Source: Alphaproteobacteria bacterium
Lineage (GTDB): Bacteria > Myxococcota_A > UBA796 > GCA-2862545
Reading direction: 5' to 3'
Length of the DNA: 64,000 nucleotides
Assembly (NCBI GenBank): GCA_020632875.1
Contig: JACKET010000026.1
Coordinates: 1 to 64,000 of the forward strand
A program made the position numbers and the translations under genes. Below the pieces are notes generated by a model that was not told the DNA's origin, ran no database searches, and was given only the letters and a program-made list of their open reading frames with translations. How positions within the stretch are numbered: position 1 is the first letter of the stretch; each line of letters starts with the position of its first letter. Shown here in pieces: positions 34,659 through 45,129 of this stretch.

Positions 34659-35180
34659 CTACGGCGCGACGATGCGCCCCGCTGCGCCGTTGTCGCCGTT
34701 CCAGGTGTGGCAGGTCGAGCAGTCGCCCGTGCTCTGCGGCGTGAGCATCGAGATCTCGTTGCCGTTGCGGCGGACGGTCGCCGTGATCGGCCACACGGGG
34801 TTCATCTGCGACGTGCGGAAGAAGAAGTTCCCGGCGGAGTTCGTCGTGGTGGTCCAGCTCGTGCCCTCGTCGTCGACGATCTCGACCTCGATGCCCGCCA
34901 GCCCGTTGCAGTCGTCGGGCTCGTCGTACTCGCTGTAGACGGTGCCCGCGATCCGGAACGCCGGACCCTCGCCGAGCGCCGTGTGGCACTCGATGCACGC
35001 GTCGCCCGGGTGCATCAGCGGCGACTCCTGGTTCCCGAACGTCCAGAACGCGTCCGAGATGCACTCGCCCGGCTCGGCGGGCGTGTTGTCGGTGTCGGTG
35101 ATTACGTCGGTGTCACCCTGTTTCGTGTCGACGTCGGAACAACCGACCAGAATCCCTGCCATCAACCATGCAGCGCGCAT
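34659..35180 (-). CDS. Lipoprotein with two CxxCH haem-binding motifs
   Basis: The 173-residue product has a lipoprotein signal (MRAAWLMAGILVGCSD; Cys at residue 14) and an Asp/Thr-rich linker. Two CxxCH motifs, CIECHT and CSTCHT, flank a domain with the carboxypeptidase-regulatory-like pattern (GLAGIEVEIVDDEG, NSAGNFFFRTSQ). CxxCH motifs usually bind c-type haem, so it may be a small extracytoplasmic electron carrier. AGGAGG precedes the ATG. No oxidoreductase partner is nearby. Confidence 0.75.
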   Translation of the reverse strand: MRAAWLMAGILVGCSDVDTKQGDTDVITDTDNTPAEPGECISDAFWTFGNQESPLMHPGDACIECHTALGEGPAFRIAGTVYSEYDEPDDCNGLAGIEVEIVDDEGTSWTTTTNSAGNFFFRTSQMNPVWPITATVRRNGNEISMLTPQSTGDCSTCHTWNGDNGAAGRIVAP

Positions 35181-35236
35181 GTGGCCTCCTCTTCGCCCCA
35201 TCGGTCTACCCGGTCCGCTCGCCGCCCGTGGGGCTT

Positions 35237-35242
35237 ATGATG
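35237..35242 (+). promoter_or_regulatory. -10 box TATGAT, leaderless spacing
   Basis: TATGAT ends 7 nt before the ATG at 35250 of the Ser/Thr kinase gene. Confidence 0.55.
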
Positions 35243-35249
35243 GGGGCGC

Positions 35250-36965
35250 ATGCCGCCACCCTCGCAGGTCAGCTCGAGCTCTCGGGTGTTCCACTTCAAG
35301 CGCTGTCTCGGGACAGGCAGCTTCGGCGAGGTCTACGAGGCGACGATGACGAGCCCCGGCGGGCTCGAGAAGCGCGTCGCGGTGAAGCTGCTGAAGGCCG
35401 AGATGGCCGGCGACGAAGACGCCGTGCGCCGGCTGCGCGACGAGGGGCTGCTGCTCTCGAGCCTCGACCACCCCAGCATCCTCGCGGTGATCGACCTCGT
35501 GAAGCTCGGCGACCGGCGCGCTCTCGTCACCGAGTTCGTCGACGGGCAGGACCTCCTCGAGCTCCTCCGCACCGAAGACCGCATCCCGCTGCGGCCGCTC
35601 GTCCAGGCCGTCGCCCAGGTCGCGCGGGCGCTGGATGCCGCGTGGTCCACGAAGCTCCCGGGCAGCGACGCGCCGCTCCACCTGCTCCACCGCGACATCA
35701 AGCCGGCGAACATCCGCATCGGCAAACACGGGCTCGTGAAGCTGCTGGACTTCGGGATCGCCCGGTCCGACGAGGTCGAGCGCGAGGCGCGCACCGAGAC
35801 CGACGTGCTCATGGGCAGCATCCCGTACATGGCCCCCGAGATCTTCTCGCGCTCGTCGTCCACCGACCGGGTGGACGTGTTCGCGCTCGGCTGCGTCCTG
35901 TACGAGGGTGTGTTCGGCGAGAAGCTGTACCTGAAGCTCAAGCGGCCGCGGGTCATCCAGCTGCTCGTGTCCCAGGAGGACTTCGAGGCGTACATCGCCG
36001 ATCGGCTGCAGCAGGGCGAGCGGGGCAGCGACCTGCCTCCGGTCGTCGCACGCACCGTGGCCGACTGCCTCGCCTGGGAGCCGGAGGAGCGGCCGAGCTC
36101 CGCCGACCTGGCCTCGCGGCTCGAGCGGCTCGCGTCGGGGCTCGACGGGCCGTCGCTGGCGGAGTGGTGCCGGGCCCGCGACTGGGGCGAGCCGCGCGCG
36201 CACGACGGCAACCTCGTGGGGTCGACGATCACCGAGGGCTCCATCCACCTCGGCACGATGGCCCTCGAGCGTCCGCCTGCGCCGCGCGGCACGCCCTGGC
36301 TGCCCATCGCGGCGGTCGTGGCGCTCACGGTCGGCTGCATGGGGCTCGTCGGGGCCGCGACCTTCGGGCTCACGGGTCCGGGCGCTGCGAGCGTCGAGGT
36401 CGTGCCCGACCCGGTCCCGACCGAGGTGGAGCCGTCGACAGAGCCGTCCACACCGGGTCCGTCCACGCCCGAGCCCGCGGACGGCCCCGAGCCGTCGGAG
36501 GTCCCGGAGCCGTCCGATCCCGAGCCGACCGACCCGGAGCCGTCCCCGGAGCCGCCCGCCCCCGCGTCGGAGCCCGAGGTCCGTCCCCAGCCGGTCGCTG
36601 CGCCGTCGCCCGTCCCGAAGCCCCAGCCCGCTCCGACGGCGCCGTCGCCGTCTCCGTCGCCGGTCCCTGCATCCGTTCCGTCTCCGACGCCGGTTCCGTC
36701 TCCGTCGCCGGTTGCGTCTCCGTCGCCCGCCCCCGCTCCGGCGGGAGCGCCCGCCCCCGCGCCTTCGGGGGGCCCCGTCTCGGTGTGGTTCCAGAACGGC
36801 GCCGGCGAGCGCTTCGGTCCCGACAAGGAGCTGCCTCCCGGCCCCTACGCCATCATCGCGGACTTCGGCGACGGCGCGCGGGAGGTCGGCCAGGCCGACG
36901 TGAAGCCCGGTCAGGAGATCCGGCTCGTCTGCAGCCCGCGCGACCGGACGTGCTCGCTCAAGTAG
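35250..36965 (+). CDS. Membrane-anchored Ser/Thr protein kinase with Pro-rich ectodomain
   Basis: The 571-residue protein has an N-terminal Hanks-type kinase: glycine loop LGTGSFGEVYEA, VAVKLLKAE (ATP lysine), catalytic HRDIKPANI, DFGIARSDE and MAPEIF. A transmembrane helix (about residues 350-375; PIAAVVALTVGCMGLVGAAT) leads to a long Pro/Ser/Glu/Ala linker (about 390-510) and a small terminal domain (VSVWFQNGAGERFGPDKELP, CSPRDRTCSLK) that may sense something outside the membrane. Such kinases are abundant in Myxococcota and phosphorylate regulatory proteins. Confidence 0.93.
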   Translation: MPPPSQVSSSSRVFHFKRCLGTGSFGEVYEATMTSPGGLEKRVAVKLLKAEMAGDEDAVRRLRDEGLLLSSLDHPSILAVIDLVKLGDRRALVTEFVDGQDLLELLRTEDRIPLRPLVQAVAQVARALDAAWSTKLPGSDAPLHLLHRDIKPANIRIGKHGLVKLLDFGIARSDEVEREARTETDVLMGSIPYMAPEIFSRSSSTDRVDVFALGCVLYEGVFGEKLYLKLKRPRVIQLLVSQEDFEAYIADRLQQGERGSDLPPVVARTVADCLAWEPEERPSSADLASRLERLASGLDGPSLAEWCRARDWGEPRAHDGNLVGSTITEGSIHLGTMALERPPAPRGTPWLPIAAVVALTVGCMGLVGAATFGLTGPGAASVEVVPDPVPTEVEPSTEPSTPGPSTPEPADGPEPSEVPEPSDPEPTDPEPSPEPPAPASEPEVRPQPVAAPSPVPKPQPAPTAPSPSPSPVPASVPSPTPVPSPSPVASPSPAPAPAGAPAPAPSGGPVSVWFQNGAGERFGPDKELPPGPYAIIADFGDGAREVGQADVKPGQEIRLVCSPRDRTCSLK

Positions 36966-36999
36966 CGCAGGGGCAACGAGGGCGAACGCCCAGATGGGG

Positions 37000-37005
37000 T
37001 ATGGT
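37000..37005 (+). promoter_or_regulatory. -10 box TATGGT, leaderless spacing
   Basis: TATGGT ends 6 nt before the GTG at 37012 and overlaps an upstream in-frame ATG, so GTG is the better start. Confidence 0.5.
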
Positions 37006-37011
37006 GGGGTC

Positions 37012-37881
37012 GTGCTGTTCGCCTTCCTCGCAACCGGCCTCGCTGCCGAGCCCCCCACGATTCGCTGGTTCGAGTCCGGTGCCTCGACCTGCACGTGGCG
37101 CGAGAAGGCCCTCCCCGACGGCGACGTGAAGACGGTGGCGACCGTGCCGTCCTCCTGCGAGCATGTCGAGGTGCACTACGGCGTGTCGGGCGCGGTGCTC
37201 GTCCGCGCCGGCGAGGGGCGCTGGCGCATCGTCGATGGGGCGTCGCCCACAGCGGTACCGGACCCGCCGGTGGGTGCGTGGGGCGTGGTCCTCGACGATG
37301 CGGGGGGCCTGGTCGCCCTCGGGCAGGTCCCGACGCCGAAGGCCGAGGCGGACGGGTCGTGGGTCGTCGATGGGAAGACGTTGCCCGCGGAGCACGTGAT
37401 CGTGGGCGAGGCGTGCCTCGTCGCCGCGTGGACCCACACGGGCACGGGCTGGAAGCGCTCGGAGGTCGCGCGGAGCACGTGCGGCGACTCGCTGGCCGAT
37501 GGGGTGTCGCGACTGGCGGCTTCGCGGGGGGCGATGCGCGACGCCCGCGCGCTCCGGCATCCGGCGATGACGCGCACCGAACACCAGGTCCTCGCCGTGG
37601 GTGCCGGTCACGTCGAATTCCGGCGGATCGAGGGCTGGTCGGATGGCGAGCCGCCGTACGCCGGGCTCCCGCTGAAGATCGGCGCCCTCGTGATCCCGGT
37701 GGACGACGAGTCCCCGGAAGCCGCGATCGCCCTCCAGGCACGTGGAGATCTCCTGCTGGTGGGGCGGCCGGGCGTCGAAGAGGTCTATGGCATCGAGCCG
37801 CCCAAGGTGCTGTGGAGCTCGAAGGCCGCGCAGGCCACGACCTTCTGGCCGGCTCCCGGTGCCGGAGCCCCGGCGAACTGA
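37012..37881 (+). CDS. Hypothetical secreted protein
   Basis: The 289-residue product has a short signal peptide (MLFAFLATGLAAEPP after the GTG). The remainder is beta-rich with several WxxD and VDG turns and four Cys (TCTW, SSCEHV, EACLV, STCGDS); I do not recognise the family. It follows the Ser/Thr kinase gene by 46 bp but has its own leaderless promoter. Confidence 0.6.
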   Translation: MLFAFLATGLAAEPPTIRWFESGASTCTWREKALPDGDVKTVATVPSSCEHVEVHYGVSGAVLVRAGEGRWRIVDGASPTAVPDPPVGAWGVVLDDAGGLVALGQVPTPKAEADGSWVVDGKTLPAEHVIVGEACLVAAWTHTGTGWKRSEVARSTCGDSLADGVSRLAASRGAMRDARALRHPAMTRTEHQVLAVGAGHVEFRRIEGWSDGEPPYAGLPLKIGALVIPVDDESPEAAIALQARGDLLLVGRPGVEEVYGIEPPKVLWSSKAAQATTFWPAPGAGAPAN

Positions 37882-37910
37882 CCGGGGGCTCTCGGAGGGG
37901 CGGGGCGGGC

Positions 37911-37916
37911 TATGCT
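37911..37916 (+). promoter_or_regulatory. -10 box TATGCT, leaderless spacing
   Basis: TATGCT ends 7 nt before the ATG at 37924. An earlier ATG at 37912 falls inside the box itself. Confidence 0.55.
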
Positions 37917-37923
37917 GGTCGAG

Positions 37924-38235
37924 ATGAGGCTCCCTCCCACCACACCCGCGCTGCGCGAGCCCGACCACCGGCCCTACTTCCTCTGGTGGACGGAGGCGAC
38001 GGTGGCCGACCTTCGCGCGCACCTCGACTCGGAAGACCCCGAGGAGAGGGCGTATTGGCTCGGCGCCCTCCTGCGGGAGGCGAACAGTCGCGACGTCTGG
38101 CTGTTCACCGACGTCGACCGCATCCGCGAGGATTGGCCCCATCTGCTGCGCCACCTCGGGCGTTCGAGGGCGATGTGGGCATGGCTGCTCGACATGGATG
38201 GCACCTGGCCGCCGAGGGTGGCAGGTGCCCGATAG
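37924..38235 (+). CDS. Putative antitoxin partner of AbiEii-type toxin
   Basis: The 103-residue protein has the pattern YFLWWTEATVADLRAHLDSE, AYWLGALLREANSRDVWLFT and WPHLLRHLGRSRAMWAWLLD. Short proteins with this Trp/Leu-rich repeat pattern often precede nucleotidyltransferase (AbiEii/AbiGii) toxin genes; I infer an antitoxin role from that context. The toxin-like gene overlaps it by 11 nt. A leaderless promoter drives the pair. Confidence 0.6.
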   Translation: MRLPPTTPALREPDHRPYFLWWTEATVADLRAHLDSEDPEERAYWLGALLREANSRDVWLFTDVDRIREDWPHLLRHLGRSRAMWAWLLDMDGTWPPRVAGAR

Positions 38236-38773
38236 CTTCGATTCCAGGGTCGTTCCGGAGGCGCTGCTGGAGCTGGTTCGGGCGTGTCAGGCGGAGTCCG
38301 ACGCCCATCTCGGCGGTGGCGCCGCGTTGTCGGGTGTGCACCTGCACCACCGCCTGACGCGTGATCTCGACCTCTTCGCGCACGACCGCGAGGCTCATCG
38401 GGCGCTCGTCCGCCGCGTTCCCGAGCTCGCCCGTTCCGTCGGGATCGACCTGGCCGTCGTATGCGACGGCGGCGATTTCGTGAGGTTTCGGCTTCAGGAT
38501 GGGTTCGAGCTCGACGTGGTGTACGACGCGGTCCCCGACCTGGAGGCCCCCGACCGGATCGACGGCGTGGTGGTGGAGTCTGAGCCTGCGAGTCGATCCA
38601 CGCTTCACGGGTCGATCGAGATCGTCGTCGGCTCTGCGCGGCGCGCGGGGTTCCCGTCGTGGCACGGCACCCCTCCGGCGGGCGCGGGGTCGAGCACGAT
38701 GAACTGTACGCGGCGGTTGAGCGCGCGATTCGCCTCGGTGTCGTCGGGCGCCAGCGGGCAGGCCTCGCCGTAG
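38225..38773 (+). pseudogene. Nucleotidyltransferase AbiEii/AbiGii-type toxin, 3'-truncated
   Basis: The first 120 residues are a nucleotidyltransferase domain: SDAHLGGGAALSGVHLHHRL, catalytic RDLDLFAHD, and later FRLQDGFELDVVYDAVP. Family members then continue with a segment such as DSLEDLxANKL and a helical C-terminal domain. Here the sequence instead runs, after DRIDGVVVESEP, into DNA that is the coding end of the convergent OmpA gene, and the last 55 codons look like an antisense readthrough. The gene is thus a remnant about half to two-thirds of normal length and is probably inactive. The GTG start overlaps the antitoxin gene. Confidence 0.7.
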
Positions 38774-40530
38774 CCCACGGCCACCACGCGGTTCGCGGCG
38801 ACCCCGCGACCGACGAGGTACTGCACGACGTTCTCCATGCGGCGCTGCGAGAGCTGGAGGTTGAAGTCCGCGGGGCCGTCGGTGCTCGTGTGGCCCTGGA
38901 CCTCGATGCGCCGGAGCTGGTCGTACTTCAGGAGGTTCGCGGCGACCTCGTCGAGCAGGGCCTCGGACGCCGGGTCGAGCGCGTCGGACTCCTTCTGGAA
39001 CCGGACGGCCTGGAGGACCACGACCTCTTCGCGCGTCGCCGCCACCTCGCGCGCCTTGAGCGAGAAGGTGACCTCCTGCAGCGTCTCCTCGGCCTTGCCG
39101 GTGAACACGATCTCCTGGCTCGCGAGGCCGTGATCCGCGCTGTCGATGACGAGCGACCACTTGCCGGGCGGCAGCTCGAGGACCGCCTCGCCGGACACCT
39201 GCACCGGGGGGAGCTCGGAGGCCCCGCGGAACGTGATCTCGGCGTCGACGGGATTGCCGTCCTCGTCGACGACCATGAGCTTGAACGTACCGGGGCGCCA
39301 CGTGAACGCGATCTGCGTGTCGGACGGGCCCTCGGCGAGGGTGACGGCGACCGGATCGGGCGTGCGGACCTTCGCGCCCTCGGGCGGGACGGCCGCGATC
39401 TGCAGCGACTCGCCGGGCATGGCGTCGACCAGGACGAGCTCTCCGGACGCGTCGGTCGTGCCGAGCACGGTGTCGCCGTCGCGGATCTCGACGCCCGCCA
39501 TGGGCTCGCCCTCCGGACCGGTGACGCGGATGGTGTGGCGCGCGAGCATGTCGGGACACCCGTCCCCGTCGGCCCAACCGTTCACGACCTCCGCTTCGGA
39601 CACGCAGTCGTCGTCCTTGTCCGCGATGCCGTCTCCGTCGAAGTCGCGGCCCTGATCGAGGCCCAGGCTGACCCCGAGGAACAGCCGCAGCCGCGCGCTG
39701 CCCGCGCCGCGCGTGAGGGTCGTCGCGCCGCCCAGCACGACGGACGGGCCCACCGGCGGCACCCAGCGCCCGCTGGCGACGGCCTCCGCGGGCAGATCGA
39801 GCGCCGAGGGCGCACCGGACTGCGCGCCCCCGCGCGCGTCGAGCTCCAGCTGGAACGCGAGGGTGTCGGTCGCGCGCACGGCGCCCGAGAGGCCGCCCAG
39901 CAGCCGTGGCCCTCCCGTGAGGTTCACGAGCGTGGTGCCCGGATGGATGGACGCGCCCAGGTTCGCCGCGACGTCGAGCCTCCCGAAGGACTTCGACAGC
40001 GCAGCCCGCCCGCCCGCGCCGAAGCCCGACGACAGCAGGCGCTCCGCCGAGCCGGTCGGCAGGTCGACGAAGGGCACGAGCCCCACGACGAGCCCGTCCC
40101 GGTCGAGGATCTCGAGGGGCACCGCCACGCGGATGTCGCGCAGCGAGACGGGCTGGGACTGGCCGAGCTGCTTGCTGGTGAGCGCCAGGGGCGCTTCGAC
40201 GGCGACGCCCACGCGCTCGTGCAGCGACGCGCGGAACAGCGCGGTGACGCCGACGAGGTCCTGCATCAGGGGCTCTTCGGTGACCACCCCGTCGATCTCG
40301 GTGACCTGGACGAGGGTCTGGTCGGCGTAGTCCACGAGCACGGTGCCCGCGAAGCTCCCGGCGCGGCCCACGTCGGGCCGCCACGTCACGAGCCCGTCGG
40401 TCGGCCGGTTCAGGCCGGGCGCGAACCGCATGCCGTGGGCGTCGAAGTGAGGATCGTCCTGGGCTCTGGCAGTGAGGGTGAGGGCTGCGAGGAACGCGAG
40501 CATCCAGGCTCCGTGGGCCGTCGGCGTCAT
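38605..40530 (-). CDS. OmpA-family outer-membrane protein with beta-barrel and TSP3 linker
   Basis: The 641-residue protein has a signal peptide (AFLAALTLTARAQ), a transporter-like beta-barrel (about 25-290), a calcium-type linker (DFDGDGIADKDDDC), two Ig/carboxypeptidase-like domains (about 330-480) and a C-terminal OmpA peptidoglycan-binding domain (RRIEVQGHTSTDGPADFN, RRMENVVQYLVGRG, ALNRRVQFIV). It anchors the outer membrane to the cell wall. The last 20 residues after VQFIVLDPAP overlap the truncated toxin gene and look like a non-native extension. Its start is 14 bp from the start of the divergent MopE-repeat gene. Confidence 0.9.
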   Translation of the reverse strand: MTPTAHGAWMLAFLAALTLTARAQDDPHFDAHGMRFAPGLNRPTDGLVTWRPDVGRAGSFAGTVLVDYADQTLVQVTEIDGVVTEEPLMQDLVGVTALFRASLHERVGVAVEAPLALTSKQLGQSQPVSLRDIRVAVPLEILDRDGLVVGLVPFVDLPTGSAERLLSSGFGAGGRAALSKSFGRLDVAANLGASIHPGTTLVNLTGGPRLLGGLSGAVRATDTLAFQLELDARGGAQSGAPSALDLPAEAVASGRWVPPVGPSVVLGGATTLTRGAGSARLRLFLGVSLGLDQGRDFDGDGIADKDDDCVSEAEVVNGWADGDGCPDMLARHTIRVTGPEGEPMAGVEIRDGDTVLGTTDASGELVLVDAMPGESLQIAAVPPEGAKVRTPDPVAVTLAEGPSDTQIAFTWRPGTFKLMVVDEDGNPVDAEITFRGASELPPVQVSGEAVLELPPGKWSLVIDSADHGLASQEIVFTGKAEETLQEVTFSLKAREVAATREEVVVLQAVRFQKESDALDPASEALLDEVAANLLKYDQLRRIEVQGHTSTDGPADFNLQLSQRRMENVVQYLVGRGVAANRVVAVGYGEACPLAPDDTEANRALNRRVQFIVLDPAPAGGVPCHDGNPARRAEPTTISIDP

Positions 40531-40532
40531 GG

Positions 40533-40538
40533 TACGCT
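40533..40538 (+). promoter_or_regulatory. -10 box TACGCT, leaderless spacing
   Basis: TACGCT ends 6 nt before the ATG at 40545 and lies almost wholly inside the 14-bp gap to the divergent OmpA gene. Confidence 0.5.
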
Positions 40539-40544
40539 GCGCAC

Positions 40545-43403
<2,859 letters not shown>

Positions 43404-43405
43404 TT

Positions 43406-43444
43406 TCGTCGGCCACCGCCCGCAAGCGGGTGTCGTCCCGACGA
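43406..43444. terminator. Bidirectional hairpin terminator
   Basis: Outer arms TCGTCG/CGACGA and inner arms CCCGC/GCGGG (AA loop) form a two-part hairpin between the convergent MopE-repeat gene and the DUF2141 gene. Confidence 0.55.
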
Positions 43445-43448
43445 TATT

Positions 43449-43829
43449 TCAGCGGACGTGGATGACCTGGCGGCTGCCGTCGTGCTGGAAGGCCGATGAG
43501 GCGAAGCTCGGGCGGCCGAGGACCGCGGGAGCGTCGCGCGACACGCCCCACGACTCCTTGGGGAGGCCGAGGGCTGTCCAGTCCATCGCGCCGTTCGCAT
43601 TGGCGTCGTGGAGCACCGACACGGCGTAGCGCCCGGCCGGCATGGACGGGAAGCGGCAGGTGGCCGCGAGGCCCGCGGGCGTCGCAGAGACCGCCTGCTC
43701 GACGCCGGCTTCGGTGAGCCAGCCGTCGGCGGAGTCGTAGAGCGCGCAGAAGACCTGGCCCGCGTCGGAGTCGAGCCCCCGCACGTCGACGACCAGATCC
43801 GCGGCCAGGGCTGCGGTGATCCAGAGCAT
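43449..43829 (-). CDS. DUF2141-family exported protein
   Basis: The 126-residue product has a signal peptide (MLWITAALAAD) and the DUF2141 pattern: VFCALYDSADGWLTEAG, CRFPSMPAGRYAVSVLHDAN, and NGAMDWTALGLPKESWGVSR. The family is small, periplasmic and of unknown function. It diverges from the LysR regulator, with 73 bp between, so that regulator is its likely controller. Confidence 0.88.
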   Translation of the reverse strand: MLWITAALAADLVVDVRGLDSDAGQVFCALYDSADGWLTEAGVEQAVSATPAGLAATCRFPSMPAGRYAVSVLHDANANGAMDWTALGLPKESWGVSRDAPAVLGRPSFASSAFQHDGSRQVIHVR

Positions 43830-43865
43830 GAAGAGACCTTGCCCGCCCCGGCATGCAGCAGCTAC

Positions 43866-43878
43866 GCATCATGTATGC
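43866..43878. promoter_or_regulatory. Possible operator GCAT-N5-ATGC between LysR and DUF2141 genes
   Basis: A 13-bp imperfect palindrome GCATCATGTATGC lies midway in the divergent 73-bp region. LysR-type regulators usually bind such interrupted dyads near their own gene. Confidence 0.3.
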
Positions 43879-43902
43879 GCCATTGTGGTGCACAGGTGCT
43901 CC

Positions 43903-44805
43903 ATGTCGATCCTCGAGACCCTCCCGACGCTCGTGTCCCTCCGGCAGACCGGGTCGATCAGCCGGACGGCCCGTGCGCTCGGGGTCCCGCGCAGCACCGT
44001 GAGCCGCCGGCTCGCCCGCGCGGAGGAGGAGCTGGGCGTGATCCTCGCGGAGCGCACGAATCGCAGCTTCCGCCTGACGCCCGCGGGCGAGCTGCTCGCC
44101 GGGGGCGGCGCTGACGTGCTGGCGCGCGTCAGGACCCTCGCCGAGTACGCGCAGGCCGCCGCCGACGGCATCCGCGGGCGCCTGCGGGTCTCGGCCCCTC
44201 CCGGGCTCGCGGGGCCGTACCTGGCGCGCTTCCTGACGCGCTTCACCGAACGGTTCCCGGACGTGCAGCTCGAGTTCCACGTCCGCGACCAGACGCCCCA
44301 CCTGATCGACGAGGCCTTCGATCTGGTGTTCGTCATCGGTGGGCTGTCCGATGCGCCCTGGGTGCGGCATCGGCTCGCTCCGACCTGGTACCTCGTGGTG
44401 GCGAGCCCCGGGAATCTAGAGGGCGCGCAGGTCCGAACGGTGGCGGATCTCGCGGGGCATCGGCTGCTGTCGGCCCGTCAGCCCGGGCTCTCCGAGCGTG
44501 CGTGGCCCGGGATCTCCGGCGAGCCGGTGCCCATCGAGCCCGCGATGGTCACGAACGACCTCGGCATCCTCCACACGCTGGTGCGCCAGGGCCGCGGCAT
44601 CGGGCTGCTGCCGGTGCACCTGGTCGCCGAGGAGCTGATGAACGGCACGCTGCTGGCCCTGCTCACGGATGCGATCGGGCTCGAGCTCGAGGTGAGCGCG
44701 CTGTTCAGCCCGGAGCGGCGGCAGAGCCCGCTGATCCGGGCACTGCTGGAGACGCTCGATGTGTTCGCTGCGGAGACGGTCGCGGGGATGGCGGGGGTCC
44801 GGTAG
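43903..44805 (+). CDS. LysR-family transcriptional regulator
   Basis: The 300-residue regulator has an N-terminal winged helix-turn-helix (SLRQTGSISRTARALGVPRS, TVSRRLARAEEELGVILAER) and a LysR substrate-binding domain (about 90-290; RGRLRVSAPPGLAGPYLARF, VRQGRGIGLLPVHLVAEELM). It probably controls itself and the divergent DUF2141 gene; the co-inducer is unknown. Confidence 0.93.
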   Translation: MSILETLPTLVSLRQTGSISRTARALGVPRSTVSRRLARAEEELGVILAERTNRSFRLTPAGELLAGGGADVLARVRTLAEYAQAAADGIRGRLRVSAPPGLAGPYLARFLTRFTERFPDVQLEFHVRDQTPHLIDEAFDLVFVIGGLSDAPWVRHRLAPTWYLVVASPGNLEGAQVRTVADLAGHRLLSARQPGLSERAWPGISGEPVPIEPAMVTNDLGILHTLVRQGRGIGLLPVHLVAEELMNGTLLALLTDAIGLELEVSALFSPERRQSPLIRALLETLDVFAAETVAGMAGVR

Positions 44806-44840
44806 GCGGCACCCGAGGCAAAGTGCGAACGTCGTTCATT

Positions 44841-44869
44841 CCGGTGTCAGAGCGAACCCGAACATCGCG
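44841..44869 (-). repeat. Dispersed repeat, copy 1 (29 bp)
   Basis: This copy contains GTGTCAGAGCGAACCCGAAC (plus strand) and is a perfect inverse complement of the 29 bp at 53715-53743. It lies 36 bp after the LysR stop. Confidence 0.9.
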
Positions 44870-45104
44870 AAATGCAACTTCGAATGGAGATGATGACGAT
44901 TTCTACTCTGGCGGAGGCGTGGATTTCGGTCCCGCCTGCCGCCGAACACCAAACACGACGCGCCGAGCGAAATCACGCAAAGCAGTGGCTGCTACGGTCG
45001 TTCTGTCGTTTTCGCTCCCGAATCCGCTTCGCGCCGTTCGACGTTCGGAGAGCGTCTCTCACAGAACGGAATTCTCCAAAAAGCCGTTAGAGCGTCATTC
45101 TCGA

Positions 45105-45129
45105 GATGTTCGGGTTCGCTCTGACACCG
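45105..45129 (+). repeat. Dispersed repeat, copy 2 (25 bp)
   Basis: It contains GTTCGGGTTCGCTCTGACAC and ends directly at the stop codon of the Ser/Thr kinase gene. It is inverted relative to copy 1, so the two could pair over a 235-nt loop. Confidence 0.9.

Larger units (their letters stand above)
44806..45129. other. Intergenic segment bounded by inverted repeats
   Basis: These 324 bp between the convergent LysR and Ser/Thr kinase genes hold no gene I can support. The base composition is visibly less GC-rich than the flanks. A 25-bp inverted repeat bounds 44843-45129 (see the repeat entries). Confidence 0.7.
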
